From Pseudomonas abyssi (lineage in GTDB: Bacteria > Pseudomonadota > Gammaproteobacteria > Pseudomonadales > Pseudomonadaceae): a stretch of 64,000 nucleotides of DNA. The DNA lies in assembly GCF_002307495.1 (NCBI RefSeq), contig NZ_NTMR01000005.1:124001-188000 (forward strand), given 5' to 3'. The notes under the pieces are model-generated. The model was not told the origin of the DNA. It was given only the letters and a program-made list of their open reading frames with translations, and searched no databases. Positions 36,509 through 44,830 of this stretch are shown here, one piece after another; positions within the stretch are counted from its first letter, which is position 1, and every line of letters starts with the position of its first letter. The position numbers and the translations under genes were made by a program.

Positions 36509-37552
36509 TCAGAGCGCGCCGTCGGCAGCCATCTGCATGTAGGTCGGGTCAAAGCGCAGCTTCAGGTTGCCGCTGTCGCCGTAGTCGCCGGCGGGCATCT
36601 GCACGCCGATGAAACCGGCATCCGGTGCGCCGTCACCCAGCAGGCCGTGGTCGAAGGAGAACTCGGCGACGTACTGCATGGTTTGCTTGAGCTGCGCACT
36701 GTTGGTCAGCTCCAGTGCGGCGGCCGGTGTATAGAACATCTTGGTCGCGGCGAGCTGGGCTTCGTAACCGGCCAGATCGGTGCCGGAGGCTTCTGCCATG
36801 TAGCTGCGGGCGGCGACACCCTGCTCGCTGTCGCTGCTCATGGTCGCCATGATGTCGTACCAGGCGCCGGTCAGGGCCTTGCCCAGTTCAGGGTGCGCGC
36901 TGAGGGTATCGGTGTTGATCACCAGCAGGTCGATGATCTCGCCCGGAATCTGCGCCGAGTTGAACACCACGGTGCTGCTGGGTTGCTGGCTGATTTCGTT
37001 CAGCAGCGGGTTCCAGGTCGCGACCGAGGTGACGTCGTCGGTGCCGTAGATCGCGACCATGTCGGCGTCCGAGGTGTTGACCACCTGCACGTCGGCTTCG
37101 CTGAGACCTACCGAGTCCAGTGCGCGGGCCAGCAGATAGTGGGACACGCTCAGCTCGACCAGATTGACGTTCTGACCCTCGATGGCGGCCAGCTCGCTTT
37201 CACCCTTGAGCACGATGCCGTCGTTGCCGTTGGAGAAGTCGCCGACGATCAGTGCGGTGCTGTCGACGCCGCCAGCGGCCGGAATGGTCAGCGCGTCCAT
37301 GTTGGTCATGGTGCAGGCGTCGAACTCGCCCACGGTGTACTGGTTGATGGACTCGATGTAATCGTTGATCTGCACGACCTCAATGTTGATGTCGTACTTG
37401 TCGGCCCATTTCTTGACGATGCCGCTTTCGCCGCCGTAGGCCCAGGGCATCCAGCCGGCGTAGATCGACCAGCAGACCTTGAAACTGTCTTGTGCCTGGG
37501 CGGTGGTGGATAGCAGCAGGGAGCTGAGCAGCAGGGCGGAAAATCGTTTCAT
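36509..37552 (-). CDS. Periplasmic substrate-binding protein of the guanidine operon
   Basis: A 347-residue NitT/TauT/SsuA-like binding protein. A signal peptide, MKRFSALLLSSLLLSTTAQA, is followed by the mature start QDSFKVCWSIYAGWMPWAYG. The proteins of this class found in urea/guanidine carboxylase operons share SIYAGWMPW and DACTMTNMDALTIPAAGGVD. The start is ATG 37552, with GAGAGG seven bases upstream. It is the first gene of the operon, 53 nt after the riboswitch. The natural ligand is inferred from the riboswitch. Confidence 0.9.
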   Translation of the reverse strand: MKRFSALLLSSLLLSTTAQAQDSFKVCWSIYAGWMPWAYGGESGIVKKWADKYDINIEVVQINDYIESINQYTVGEFDACTMTNMDALTIPAAGGVDSTALIVGDFSNGNDGIVLKGESELAAIEGQNVNLVELSVSHYLLARALDSVGLSEADVQVVNTSDADMVAIYGTDDVTSVATWNPLLNEISQQPSSTVVFNSAQIPGEIIDLLVINTDTLSAHPELGKALTGAWYDIMATMSSDSEQGVAARSYMAEASGTDLAGYEAQLAATKMFYTPAAALELTNSAQLKQTMQYVAEFSFDHGLLGDGAPDAGFIGVQMPAGDYGDSGNLKLRFDPTYMQMAADGAL

Positions 37553-37604
37553 CACAAACCTCTCAATCAATGTCACGTGGAGCACTCCTGGCAGTGTTGC
37601 CAAT

Positions 37605-37700
37605 CGTCTCCCGGGCTTTTATCCCGCCGTGTAACCTTTGTCTGAAAGGTCGAGTGCTCTCGGACCAGTCACCGCGATTGCGGTCGGAACCCTAGCGCTC
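37605..37700 (-). ncRNA. Guanidine-I (ykkC) riboswitch
   Basis: Read on the minus strand, the conserved core of the ykkC guanidine-I aptamer is complete and in order: GCTAGGGTTCCGACCG, GTGACTGGTCCGAGAGC, then TTACACGGCGGGATAAAAGC and CCGGGAGA. Guanidinium binding by this fold is established. It lies 52 nt before the first gene of the guanidine transport/degradation operon, which fits a guanidine-induced switch. GAGCACTC within the aptamer (complement of 37652-37659) can pair over 8 bp with GAGTGCTC just downstream (complement of 37580-37587). This is a candidate expression platform, as no U-run terminator is seen. Confidence 0.93.
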
Positions 37701-37754
37701 TATTTGCAAATTGTGTGTTGCGCAGTGGTACGGAGTGCGAACACCTGTTGCAAA

Positions 37755-37768
37755 GCAATTTGCAGACC
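37755..37768 (-). promoter_or_regulatory. Candidate sigma-54 promoter of the guanidine operon
   Basis: On the minus strand TTGGTCTGCAAATTGCT has the GG (37768-37767) and GC (37756-37755) doublets separated by exactly 10 nt. The -12 element TTGCT is consensus; the -24 element is TTGG rather than TTGGCAC. Predicted transcription starts about 40 nt before the riboswitch. Confidence 0.6.
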
Positions 37769-37835
37769 AAGAGCGCAGAAGGCCGCAGTGACGCGGTCTG
37801 ACGGTCGGCGCCTGGTGGCCGGTCGAAGGTGGTGC

Positions 37836-37850
37836 GCACTGGTATGGTGC
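37836..37850. promoter_or_regulatory. NtrC-type enhancer site, guanidine operon
   Basis: GCAC-N7-GTGC (37836-37850), the core of the NtrC consensus TGCACC-N5-GGTGCA, lies about 70-80 bp upstream of the sigma-54 -24 box on the same side as an enhancer would. It suggests nitrogen control in addition to the guanidine riboswitch. Confidence 0.55.
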
Positions 37851-37895
37851 GGTTCGGGTGGTAGGGGTGGTCTGCTTTGGTGCGCGTAGCGGCGG

Positions 37896-40800
37896 TTAGC
37901 GAGGGCGCAGGTCGAGCGTTTCAAGCATCAGCGGTTGGCCGAACAGGTAACCCTGGGCATAGTCCACGCCCAGCTCGGTCACCGTGTTGAGGGTGGCCTG
38001 GTTGCCGACGTATTCGGCGATGACCTTCTTGCGCAGGTAATGCCCCATCTCGGTGATGGATTTGACCAGTGCGAAGTCGACGTCGCTGTTGTTGATATCG
38101 CGCACGAAGTTGCCGTCGATCTTGATAAAGTCGACCGGCAGCTGCTTGAGGTAGGAGTAGGAGGACTGGCCGACGCCAAAGTCGTCCAGCGAAAAGCGAC
38201 AGCCAATGCCACGCATCTCGCGAATAAAGTCGGCGGCATCGTCCAGGTTGGTGATGGCCACCGTCTCGGTGATCTCGAACACCAGCTTCTCGCGGGGCAC
38301 CGGGTAGCGGACCATGGCGTCGAAGATGAAGTCCAGAAAGGTGTCGTCGTTCAGGCTCTGGCCCGACAGGTTGACGGAGAAACCGCCAAACAGCGGTAAC
38401 TGCTCGGGATTTTCATGCATCCACAGCAGCACGTGCTCGATCACCCAGCGGTCCACAGCCGCCATGCGGTTGTACTCTTCGGCCACCTTGATGAACTCGG
38501 CGGGAGGCATGGCCTCGCCCTGTTCATCCAGCACGCTGAGCAGTATCTCGTAGTGGGGCAGGCTCTTGTTGCCGCCAATCGGGGTGATCTGCTGACAGCG
38601 CAGGGCCAGGTTGTCGTTGTCCAGAGCGCGATTGATGCGGGTGACCCAGACCATGACCTGATCCAGGGCCTCGAGCTGACGGTCGCCGGGGCGCACCATG
38701 AGCACGTCCTTGTAGCCTTTCTTCTTGGACAGACTGGCGGCGGCCTCGACCGAGCGCAGGCGCTCCATGGCCTGATTGCTGCCGCGGGCGATACCGGCGA
38801 CGGCCAGGGCACTGGTAATGACAAAGCTGTGCTCTTCGTAATGAAAGCGCGCTTCCTCAATCACCGCCTTGAGCTGGCGGGCGCTGGCGTAGCCCTGGGT
38901 TTCCACTTCTTCGTCCAGCAGCAGGGCAAACTGGTCAGCCCCGAGCCGGCCAATCAGCGTGCCCGGGGGCAGGAAGTTGGCAAGTCGCCGTGATAGCTCG
39001 TTGAGGAACTGATCGCCGGCGTCGTAGCCGCAGGCGTTGTTGATCACCTTGAATTGCAGAATGTCGATGAACACCAGGCTGCAATGACTGGACTCCTCAT
39101 CGGGCGCCGGTGAGGCGATCTGCTGTGCCAGGGCGCGGCAGAAGGCCTTGCGGTTAAGAAAGCCGGTGAGCGGGTCATGGCAGGAGTCGAACGCCAGCTT
39201 GTCATAGACTTTCTGCACTAGCGCATCCAGGCCTTGCTCTACGGCGGGCATTGCCGCTTCGCTGAGCAGGCTCAGGCGGCCGTCGCGCAGGGCCATGGCG
39301 ATCTGCTTCTGCCCCAGATCCAGGCTGCGGGTGCCCTGGTGGTTGGCAAACACGAACAGGCCGTAATCGTCGGCTATCCAGACCAGCTGCAGCAGGGTGT
39401 CGGGTTGCCCCTCCTGGCTGTACTGGAACCACTGATTGCTGCGCAGAGCGCGGGCACGACGTATCCAGCGTTGCAGCGCCGGGGTGGGGTTGGCGGCCGG
39501 CGGCTGGTCATCGGCCAGCAGCGGCGGCACCTCGACGCTGACCAGTGGCACGCCGGCCGGGTCGCAGGCCAGCAGGCTGGCGACCTGCTTGAGTTGTTGT
39601 TGCGGGCTGAAATGCAGCGTAGGGATTTTCGCCAGTCCCTTTTCCACCACCTGCAACAGCTCGGCGTCGTCCAGCACCCGTTCCAGCGCAGTCAGATATT
39701 GCGGATCGCGATTGGCCGCGAGTTGCTCAATGACCTGCAGGGTCATCGACCAGCTGCGGCTGGCTACGCCTTCACGCAGGTAGCTCAGTAGCAGCAGGCT
39801 GCGCCAGCCGTGCTCCAGCAGGTCGGGCACCGCCTGCGGTACCGGCTTGGACAAAATGCGGCTCAGCTCCTGATGGATCTGCCGATTGGCATGGCGTAGC
39901 CGCTGTTTGCCGTCGCAGCTCTGGCGCAGCCGCAGCAGGTTGCGCTCGATCAGGCGCTTCTCGCGGGTTACCAGTTGGTCGAGTTGCGCCATGCCCTGGG
40001 TGAAGCCGGCGTTGCTGGAGCTGTCGCCGAGGATGCCGTTGATGGCCTCGAGAATGACCGGTGTGTTGGCCGCAAGGTTGCTGCTGCCCCGGTCGGCCAG
40101 CAGCGCGATATGGTTCAGTGCCTGCCGCGCCGGATGGCTGTCTTCGGCAAACAGGTCGGGGTTGTCCAGCAGGCTGCGCAACAACGGCACCTGCAGTTTG
40201 CGAAAGGCATCGGCCAGCTCACCGTCGATGCGCTCGCCCTGCATGATGTTGTCGAACAGGCTTTCTACCGTATCGGCGGCGTCCTGCTCCTGCTCTGACA
40301 GTAACTTGCCCAGCCCCTTGGCCTGTTGCAGCAATTGGCGTAGACCGCCGCTGCGCTGCAGACGGTCGCCGTTGGCCATGAGCTCCTGCTGCAGCTCGGC
40401 CAGTTGCGCCAGCGTTGCCTGCTGCTGCTCAGGCGAGTTGCTGGCGCCGGCGCGCTGGCCCTGGGCCTGACGGTGCAGGGCCATCAGCTGGCTGGCGGTG
40501 CCGTACGCTGTGGCCGCATTATTGCTGCGGCGCGCAGGCGCAGCAGCCTCGGGCTGCGTCCTGGGCGTTTGCTCGGCAGTCGCCGGCTGTGCTGTCTGGG
40601 GTGTATCGGGCTGGGCAGCGGCGGCGGGCCGCGCCTGATCGGCCAGATAGCGGGTCACGTCGATACCGGGCAGGATGTCGGCGTCGATAAACAGCTGGTT
40701 CAACTGCCGGTAGAGTGGCTCCAGCCCTCCAAGAACGGTCTGCTGCAATACGCCGTAGACGACTTCAAGCTGCGGGTTGCCCAGCTCCAGGTGACGAATT

Positions 40801-41678
40801 TGGTCGAAGAATCCGTTGCACAGCGCTGCCGGTGAAAAGGGGTTGGTATTGCGCTTGCCGCCGGGCCGGCCAAAGGCTGCGTCGATTCGAATCTGCAGCT
40901 CGATCAACTCGTTGCGCAGGCGTAGCTCAAAGCGCGAGATGATCACCCGCACCAGCAACCAGTCTTCAAAGTCGTTCTTGGTCACCAGCGCCAAGGGCGC
41001 GTTCTGTTGCGGGTCGGCAGGGGCCTCGGGTATCTCGCCCCGGCTGAGTGCCAGAGCATGGGTGACCAGGCTGCGACTCAGCGCCGTGAAGATACTCTGA
41101 CGCTGCTGACGAAAGGCGCGCTGGGCAATCAGGAAGTGCTGTTGCGCCTCATTGGTCAGCTCCTTGTCGGCCGCCGCGAGCAGGGCGTGATCAAGCTGGT
41201 GGCAGAACCCGGAATAGTGCTGGTGCAGATATTGATGAATGCGGCTGCAGGCCGCCTGCATGAGGTGCTGCTTCTGCCGTGGTGACAACATCGGCTGACG
41301 ACCTTGCAACGCGCCTGGGGAGGCGCCGTGGTCATCCTGCTGGGCGGCCTGCGCGGCGGTCAGGTGTTGCAGCACGTGATAGATCGCCGGGTCCGGGTGA
41401 CGCAGGCTGAGGCCCACGTAGTGCTCGCCGATGTGCATCAGGGTGACAGGTAGATGCAGCGGCTGGCGGCCCTGCTGGAAGCTGACCGTAGCGGTGCCGT
41501 GCAAGCCGGGACGCAGTGACAGATGACGCAGCACACGCGTGGCCTCGGTTGGAGCAAAGGTCAGGCGCAGCCCGTTGCGGCTGTACTCACTGATGATGCA
41601 GCGGTGTGTGTCGCTATCCGTGATTGCCAGCACTGCCTCTACTGCACAGGCGTGACGTGGCTCTTTGCGTAGTTCCAT
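37896..41678 (-). CDS. DUF1631-GGDEF-EAL protein, likely c-di-GMP phosphodiesterase
   Basis: A 1260-residue cytoplasmic protein. Residues 1-95 resemble a PilZ-like domain (MELRKEPRHACAVEAVLAIT, EYSRNGLRLTF). Residues about 130-800 are DUF1631, a large helical region with an Ala/Gln/Thr-rich linker. The GGDEF domain (about 830-990) is degenerate: LGADQF replaces GGDEF, so cyclase activity is unlikely. The EAL domain (about 1010-1255) keeps the catalytic residues: Glu in YEILL, Asn in FSVNLSGQS, Glu in FEITET, Asp pair in LDDFGVGQ, Lys in FIKIDG and the AQGYLFGQP end. It should hydrolyse c-di-GMP. It is convergent with no gene, and its 5' end faces the nitrate operon. Confidence 0.88.
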   Translation of the reverse strand: MELRKEPRHACAVEAVLAITDSDTHRCIISEYSRNGLRLTFAPTEATRVLRHLSLRPGLHGTATVSFQQGRQPLHLPVTLMHIGEHYVGLSLRHPDPAIYHVLQHLTAAQAAQQDDHGASPGALQGRQPMLSPRQKQHLMQAACSRIHQYLHQHYSGFCHQLDHALLAAADKELTNEAQQHFLIAQRAFRQQRQSIFTALSRSLVTHALALSRGEIPEAPADPQQNAPLALVTKNDFEDWLLVRVIISRFELRLRNELIELQIRIDAAFGRPGGKRNTNPFSPAALCNGFFDQIRHLELGNPQLEVVYGVLQQTVLGGLEPLYRQLNQLFIDADILPGIDVTRYLADQARPAAAAQPDTPQTAQPATAEQTPRTQPEAAAPARRSNNAATAYGTASQLMALHRQAQGQRAGASNSPEQQQATLAQLAELQQELMANGDRLQRSGGLRQLLQQAKGLGKLLSEQEQDAADTVESLFDNIMQGERIDGELADAFRKLQVPLLRSLLDNPDLFAEDSHPARQALNHIALLADRGSSNLAANTPVILEAINGILGDSSSNAGFTQGMAQLDQLVTREKRLIERNLLRLRQSCDGKQRLRHANRQIHQELSRILSKPVPQAVPDLLEHGWRSLLLLSYLREGVASRSWSMTLQVIEQLAANRDPQYLTALERVLDDAELLQVVEKGLAKIPTLHFSPQQQLKQVASLLACDPAGVPLVSVEVPPLLADDQPPAANPTPALQRWIRRARALRSNQWFQYSQEGQPDTLLQLVWIADDYGLFVFANHQGTRSLDLGQKQIAMALRDGRLSLLSEAAMPAVEQGLDALVQKVYDKLAFDSCHDPLTGFLNRKAFCRALAQQIASPAPDEESSHCSLVFIDILQFKVINNACGYDAGDQFLNELSRRLANFLPPGTLIGRLGADQFALLLDEEVETQGYASARQLKAVIEEARFHYEEHSFVITSALAVAGIARGSNQAMERLRSVEAAASLSKKKGYKDVLMVRPGDRQLEALDQVMVWVTRINRALDNDNLALRCQQITPIGGNKSLPHYEILLSVLDEQGEAMPPAEFIKVAEEYNRMAAVDRWVIEHVLLWMHENPEQLPLFGGFSVNLSGQSLNDDTFLDFIFDAMVRYPVPREKLVFEITETVAITNLDDAADFIREMRGIGCRFSLDDFGVGQSSYSYLKQLPVDFIKIDGNFVRDINNSDVDFALVKSITEMGHYLRKKVIAEYVGNQATLNTVTELGVDYAQGYLFGQPLMLETLDLRPR

Positions 41679-41852
41679 GGTCCTGGCTCGAGATGACCGC
41701 GCATGCCGTATGTCGTGTTCGGGGCGTTGTCGCCTTCGCGTTGTTGGCCCTGTGAATAGAATAACGGCTCAATGCCTGTTGCGTCTCGCCTTGGCAAAAA
41801 AAGGTGCGCCGCACAGACTCTGTCAGTCTAAGGGCTGGCCAGCCAAAAGTCT

Positions 41853-41867
41853 GCCCGCCTTCGGTGC
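41853..41867. promoter_or_regulatory. Candidate NtrC-like site, nitrate operon
   Basis: GCCC-N7-GTGC at 41853-41867 has one mismatch to GCAC-N7-GTGC and lies about 100 bp upstream of the sigma-54 promoter. A further half site, TTGCACC, is at 41882-41888. Confidence 0.4.
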
Positions 41868-41964
41868 GTGTGCCGGGCCGCTTGCACCGTGGTTACTCTT
41901 CCTCCGCTGGCGATTGGCTGGTTGGCAGCACGCGTTGCAAATAAAAACAATGACTTGAAAGAAC

Positions 41965-41980
41965 TGGCACAGGGCTTGCT
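41965..41980 (+). promoter_or_regulatory. Sigma-54 promoter of the nitrate porin/transport operon
   Basis: TGGCACAGGGCTTGCT matches the sigma-54 consensus TGGCAC-N5-TTGCW exactly, with GG and GC doublets 10 nt apart. The expected start point is near 41991, at the 5' edge of the two-hairpin leader. Confidence 0.85.
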
Positions 41981-41999
41981 TTGGGTCTTGCGTCAGCGA

Positions 42000-42091
42000 G
42001 CCCAACGGCGGGCCGCGATCACAGGTTTTCGGACAAAGGCGTCCACCCACATGTCTGCGTGCAGCAGCCATGGCGGTGGGCGCTTTTTTTT
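42000..42091 (+). promoter_or_regulatory. ANTAR (NasR/NasT-type) antitermination leader with attenuator
   Basis: Hairpin P1 is GCCC-AACGGC-GGGC (42000-42013); hairpin P2 is GGAC-AAAGGC-GTCC (42031-42044). Both hexaloops have A at position 1 and G at position 4, the known ANTAR recognition rule. Part of P2 (42035-42044) is also used by a 13-bp terminator stem, 42035-42047 with 42075-42087 (two G-U pairs). Its U-run is TTTTTTTT (42084-42091). P2 and the terminator are therefore mutually exclusive, as in nasF-type attenuation. Binding of an ANTAR protein such as NasT would free transcription into the porin gene, which starts 26 nt later. Confidence 0.88.
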
Positions 42092-42116
42092 GTGCTTTTT
42101 TCGGGGAGGGGCGGAG

Positions 42117-43343
42117 ATGCAGAGACAGAACGAGTGGGGCGCGCAGACAACCGCAGCCTTGCTGATGGGCGTTGCGCTGGCGCTGGGCGGCGGCCTGGCC
42201 CAGGCCGAGGTCAGCTCCATCAGTGAGGCGGTAACCGGCGGCAAGGCGGGGCTGGATCTGCGCTATCGCTATGAGTACGTGGATCAGGACGGCATCGACA
42301 AGAGTGCCGGAGCATCGACACTGCGCACCCGAATCAATTTTGCGACTGCGGCGTATCGCGGCTTTGGCGCCTTTGTCGAGGCGGACGACGTTACCGTGAT
42401 CGGCAGCGAGCGCTACAATAACGCCACCGGCCTGCCGAGCGCCAAGACCCAGTATCCGGTTGTTGCTGACCCGGACGGCACCGAGCTCAATCAGGCCTGG
42501 TTGAGCTACACCGGTCTTGATGCCACCACCCTGAAGTTTGGTCGCCAGCGCCTCATCTACGACAACGCGCGTTTTATCGGTAACGTCGGCTGGCGTCAGA
42601 ACGAGCAGACTTACGACGGTTTCAGCCTGAGCAATAGCAGCCTGAGTCACACCACGCTCAATTACGCCTACGTCTACAACGTCAACCGTATCTTTGGCGA
42701 AGACTCGCCCAACGGCGATCTGGATACCCGTGCACACTTTGTCAATCTGGCCTATGACGGCTTTGCCTCGGCGCGCCTGGTGGGTTACGGCTACTTCCTC
42801 GATCTGCAGGACGCGCCAGCGGCCTCCAACAAGACGTTGGGTGTGCGCCTGACGGGTGCGCCGGCCGTTGTCTCAGGCCTGAGCCTGAGTTACGCGCTGG
42901 AATATGCGCGCCAGAGTGATTACGCCGACGGCGCCAACATCGGTGCCGACTACTGGCTCGGTGAGCTGGGCCTGAAACGGGGCGGCTGGCAGCTGACCGG
43001 CGGCTATGAGCTGCTGGGCGCCGACGACTCGGCCTTCAGCACGCCGCTGGCCACCGGTCACGCCTTCAACGGCTGGGCGGACAAGTTTCTTGCTACACCA
43101 GCAGACGGCCTTGAGGACCGCTACCTGCGCCTGGATGGCAGCCTCGCCGACTTCAAACTGAGCGCTCGCTATCACGATTTTTCCGCCGACCGTGGCAGCG
43201 CCGATTACGGCAGCGAAGTGGATCTGCAGGCCGCTCGTAGCTTTGGCGACGTGACGCTGCTGGCCAAGTACGCCAGCTACAACGCCGACGACTTTGCCAC
43301 CGATACCGACAAGTTCTGGCTGATGGCGCAGGTCGCCTTCTGA
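42117..43343 (+). CDS. Outer-membrane porin, alginate-export (AlgE-like) family
   Basis: A 408-residue outer-membrane beta-barrel. A signal peptide (NEWGAQTTAALLMGVALALG, ending AQA) precedes alternating aromatic strands (DLRYRYEYVDQDGIDKSAGA, TTLKFGRQRLIYDNARFIG, KYASYNADDFATD) and a C-terminal Phe (MAQVAF), the Omp85 signal. It is the first gene of the nitrate operon behind an ANTAR attenuator, so it may admit nitrate or a nitrogen oxyanion; that is inference. The start is ATG 42117, with GGAGG seven bases upstream; longer frames would translate the terminator. Confidence 0.85.
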   Translation: MQRQNEWGAQTTAALLMGVALALGGGLAQAEVSSISEAVTGGKAGLDLRYRYEYVDQDGIDKSAGASTLRTRINFATAAYRGFGAFVEADDVTVIGSERYNNATGLPSAKTQYPVVADPDGTELNQAWLSYTGLDATTLKFGRQRLIYDNARFIGNVGWRQNEQTYDGFSLSNSSLSHTTLNYAYVYNVNRIFGEDSPNGDLDTRAHFVNLAYDGFASARLVGYGYFLDLQDAPAASNKTLGVRLTGAPAVVSGLSLSYALEYARQSDYADGANIGADYWLGELGLKRGGWQLTGGYELLGADDSAFSTPLATGHAFNGWADKFLATPADGLEDRYLRLDGSLADFKLSARYHDFSADRGSADYGSEVDLQAARSFGDVTLLAKYASYNADDFATDTDKFWLMAQVAF

Positions 43344-43382
43344 GCCGCGATGCCTTTGATCACTGTTTAACGGAGCACAACC

Positions 43383-44765
43383 ATGAACACGTTTAAGCGC
43401 AAATCCCTTGTTGCCACCCTGTCGCTCGCTGTGTCGCTGGGTCTCGGCAGTCTGCTCTCGACCTCGGTGCAGGCGGTTGAGGATCTGGAGAAGGAAGACC
43501 TGAAGTTCGGCTTTATCAAACTGACCGACATGGCACCGCTGGCGATTGCCTACGAGAAGGGCTTTTTCGAGGACGAAGGGCTGTATGTCACTCTCGAAGC
43601 CCAGGCCAACTGGAAGGTGCTGCTGGACCGGGTAATCGACGGCCAGCTGGATGGGGCGCACATGCTGGCCGGCCAGCCGCTGGGCGCGACCATTGGCTTT
43701 GGCACCCAGGCCGACATCATCACCGCCTTCTCGATGGACCTCAACGGCAACGGGATTACCGTGTCCAACGACGTCTGGCAGGAGATGAAAAAACACATCC
43801 CGCTGGATGCGGACGGCAAGCCGCAGCACCCGATCAGCGCCGCGGCACTCAAGCCGGTGATCGAGCAGTACCGCGCGGACGGCAAGCCGTTCAACATGGG
43901 CATGGTATTCCCGGTGTCCACCCACAACTACGAGCTGCGCTACTGGTTGGCGGCGGGCGGCATTCACCCGGGCTATTACGCTCCGCACAAGGGCGATACG
44001 TCGGGGCAGATCGACGCCCAGGCGCTGCTCTCGGTTACCCCGCCGCCGCAGATGCCGGCCACGCTGGAGGCCGGCACCATTTATGGCTACTGCGTGGGCG
44101 AGCCGTGGAATCAGCAGGCGGTGTTCAAGGGCATTGGCGTGCCGGTGATCACCGACTACGAGATATGGAAGAACAACCCCGAGAAGGTATTCGGCGTCAG
44201 CCAGGCCTGGGCGGATGAAAACCCCAACACCCATATTGCCGTGGTCAAGGCACTGATCCGCGCAGCCGCCTGGCTGGACGCGGACAACAACGCCAATCGT
44301 GGCGAGGCGGTAGAGATCCTCTCGCAGCCGGCTTACGTGGGCGCCGATGCCGAGGTGATCGCCAACTCGATGACCGGCACCTTCGAGTACGAGAAAGGTG
44401 ACGTGCGCGAAGTGCCCGACTTCAACGTGTTCTTCCGCTACAACGCGACCTATCCCTACTACTCCGACGCCATCTGGTATCTGACCCAGATGCGTCGCTG
44501 GGGGCAGATCGGTCAGGCGCAGCCGGACAGCTGGTACATGGATGTCGCCAAGAAGGTCTACCGCCCGGACATCTACGCCCAGGCGGCGCAGGAACTGATC
44601 GACGAGGGCACATTGCCGGCAGAGGCCTTCCCCGACTTTGCCAGCGAGACCGGCTTCAAGCCGGCGACCAGTGAATTTATCGATGGCGTGACCTACGACG
44701 GCAGCCAGCCCAACGCCTATCTGCAGCAGTTCGAGATTGGCCTCAAGGGCGATACCCAACTGTAA
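43383..44765 (+). CDS. nrtA: Nitrate ABC transporter substrate-binding protein
   Basis: A 460-residue CmpA/NrtA-family periplasmic protein. The signal peptide is [20 protein letters not shown] to SVQA. The mature protein has [60 protein letters not shown] and [20 protein letters not shown], the blocks that line the NrtA oxyanion site. The length matches NrtA rather than shorter SsuA-type proteins. ACGGAG precedes the ATG. It follows the porin gene by 39 nt. Confidence 0.92.
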   Translation: MNTFKRKSLVATLSLAVSLGLGSLLSTSVQAVEDLEKEDLKFGFIKLTDMAPLAIAYEKGFFEDEGLYVTLEAQANWKVLLDRVIDGQLDGAHMLAGQPLGATIGFGTQADIITAFSMDLNGNGITVSNDVWQEMKKHIPLDADGKPQHPISAAALKPVIEQYRADGKPFNMGMVFPVSTHNYELRYWLAAGGIHPGYYAPHKGDTSGQIDAQALLSVTPPPQMPATLEAGTIYGYCVGEPWNQQAVFKGIGVPVITDYEIWKNNPEKVFGVSQAWADENPNTHIAVVKALIRAAAWLDADNNANRGEAVEILSQPAYVGADAEVIANSMTGTFEYEKGDVREVPDFNVFFRYNATYPYYSDAIWYLTQMRRWGQIGQAQPDSWYMDVAKKVYRPDIYAQAAQELIDEGTLPAEAFPDFASETGFKPATSEFIDGVTYDGSQPNAYLQQFEIGLKGDTQL

Positions 44766-44830
44766 CCCCCAACAGCGTCCTGGCCCTGGCGGCCGGGACA
44801 TCCATCCCGTGATGGCGGAGGTAAAAGGCT

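Noticed and set aside
42873-44801. 642-codon minus-strand frame across porin and nrtA
   Set aside because: Antisense to two genes with clear signal peptides and family blocks.
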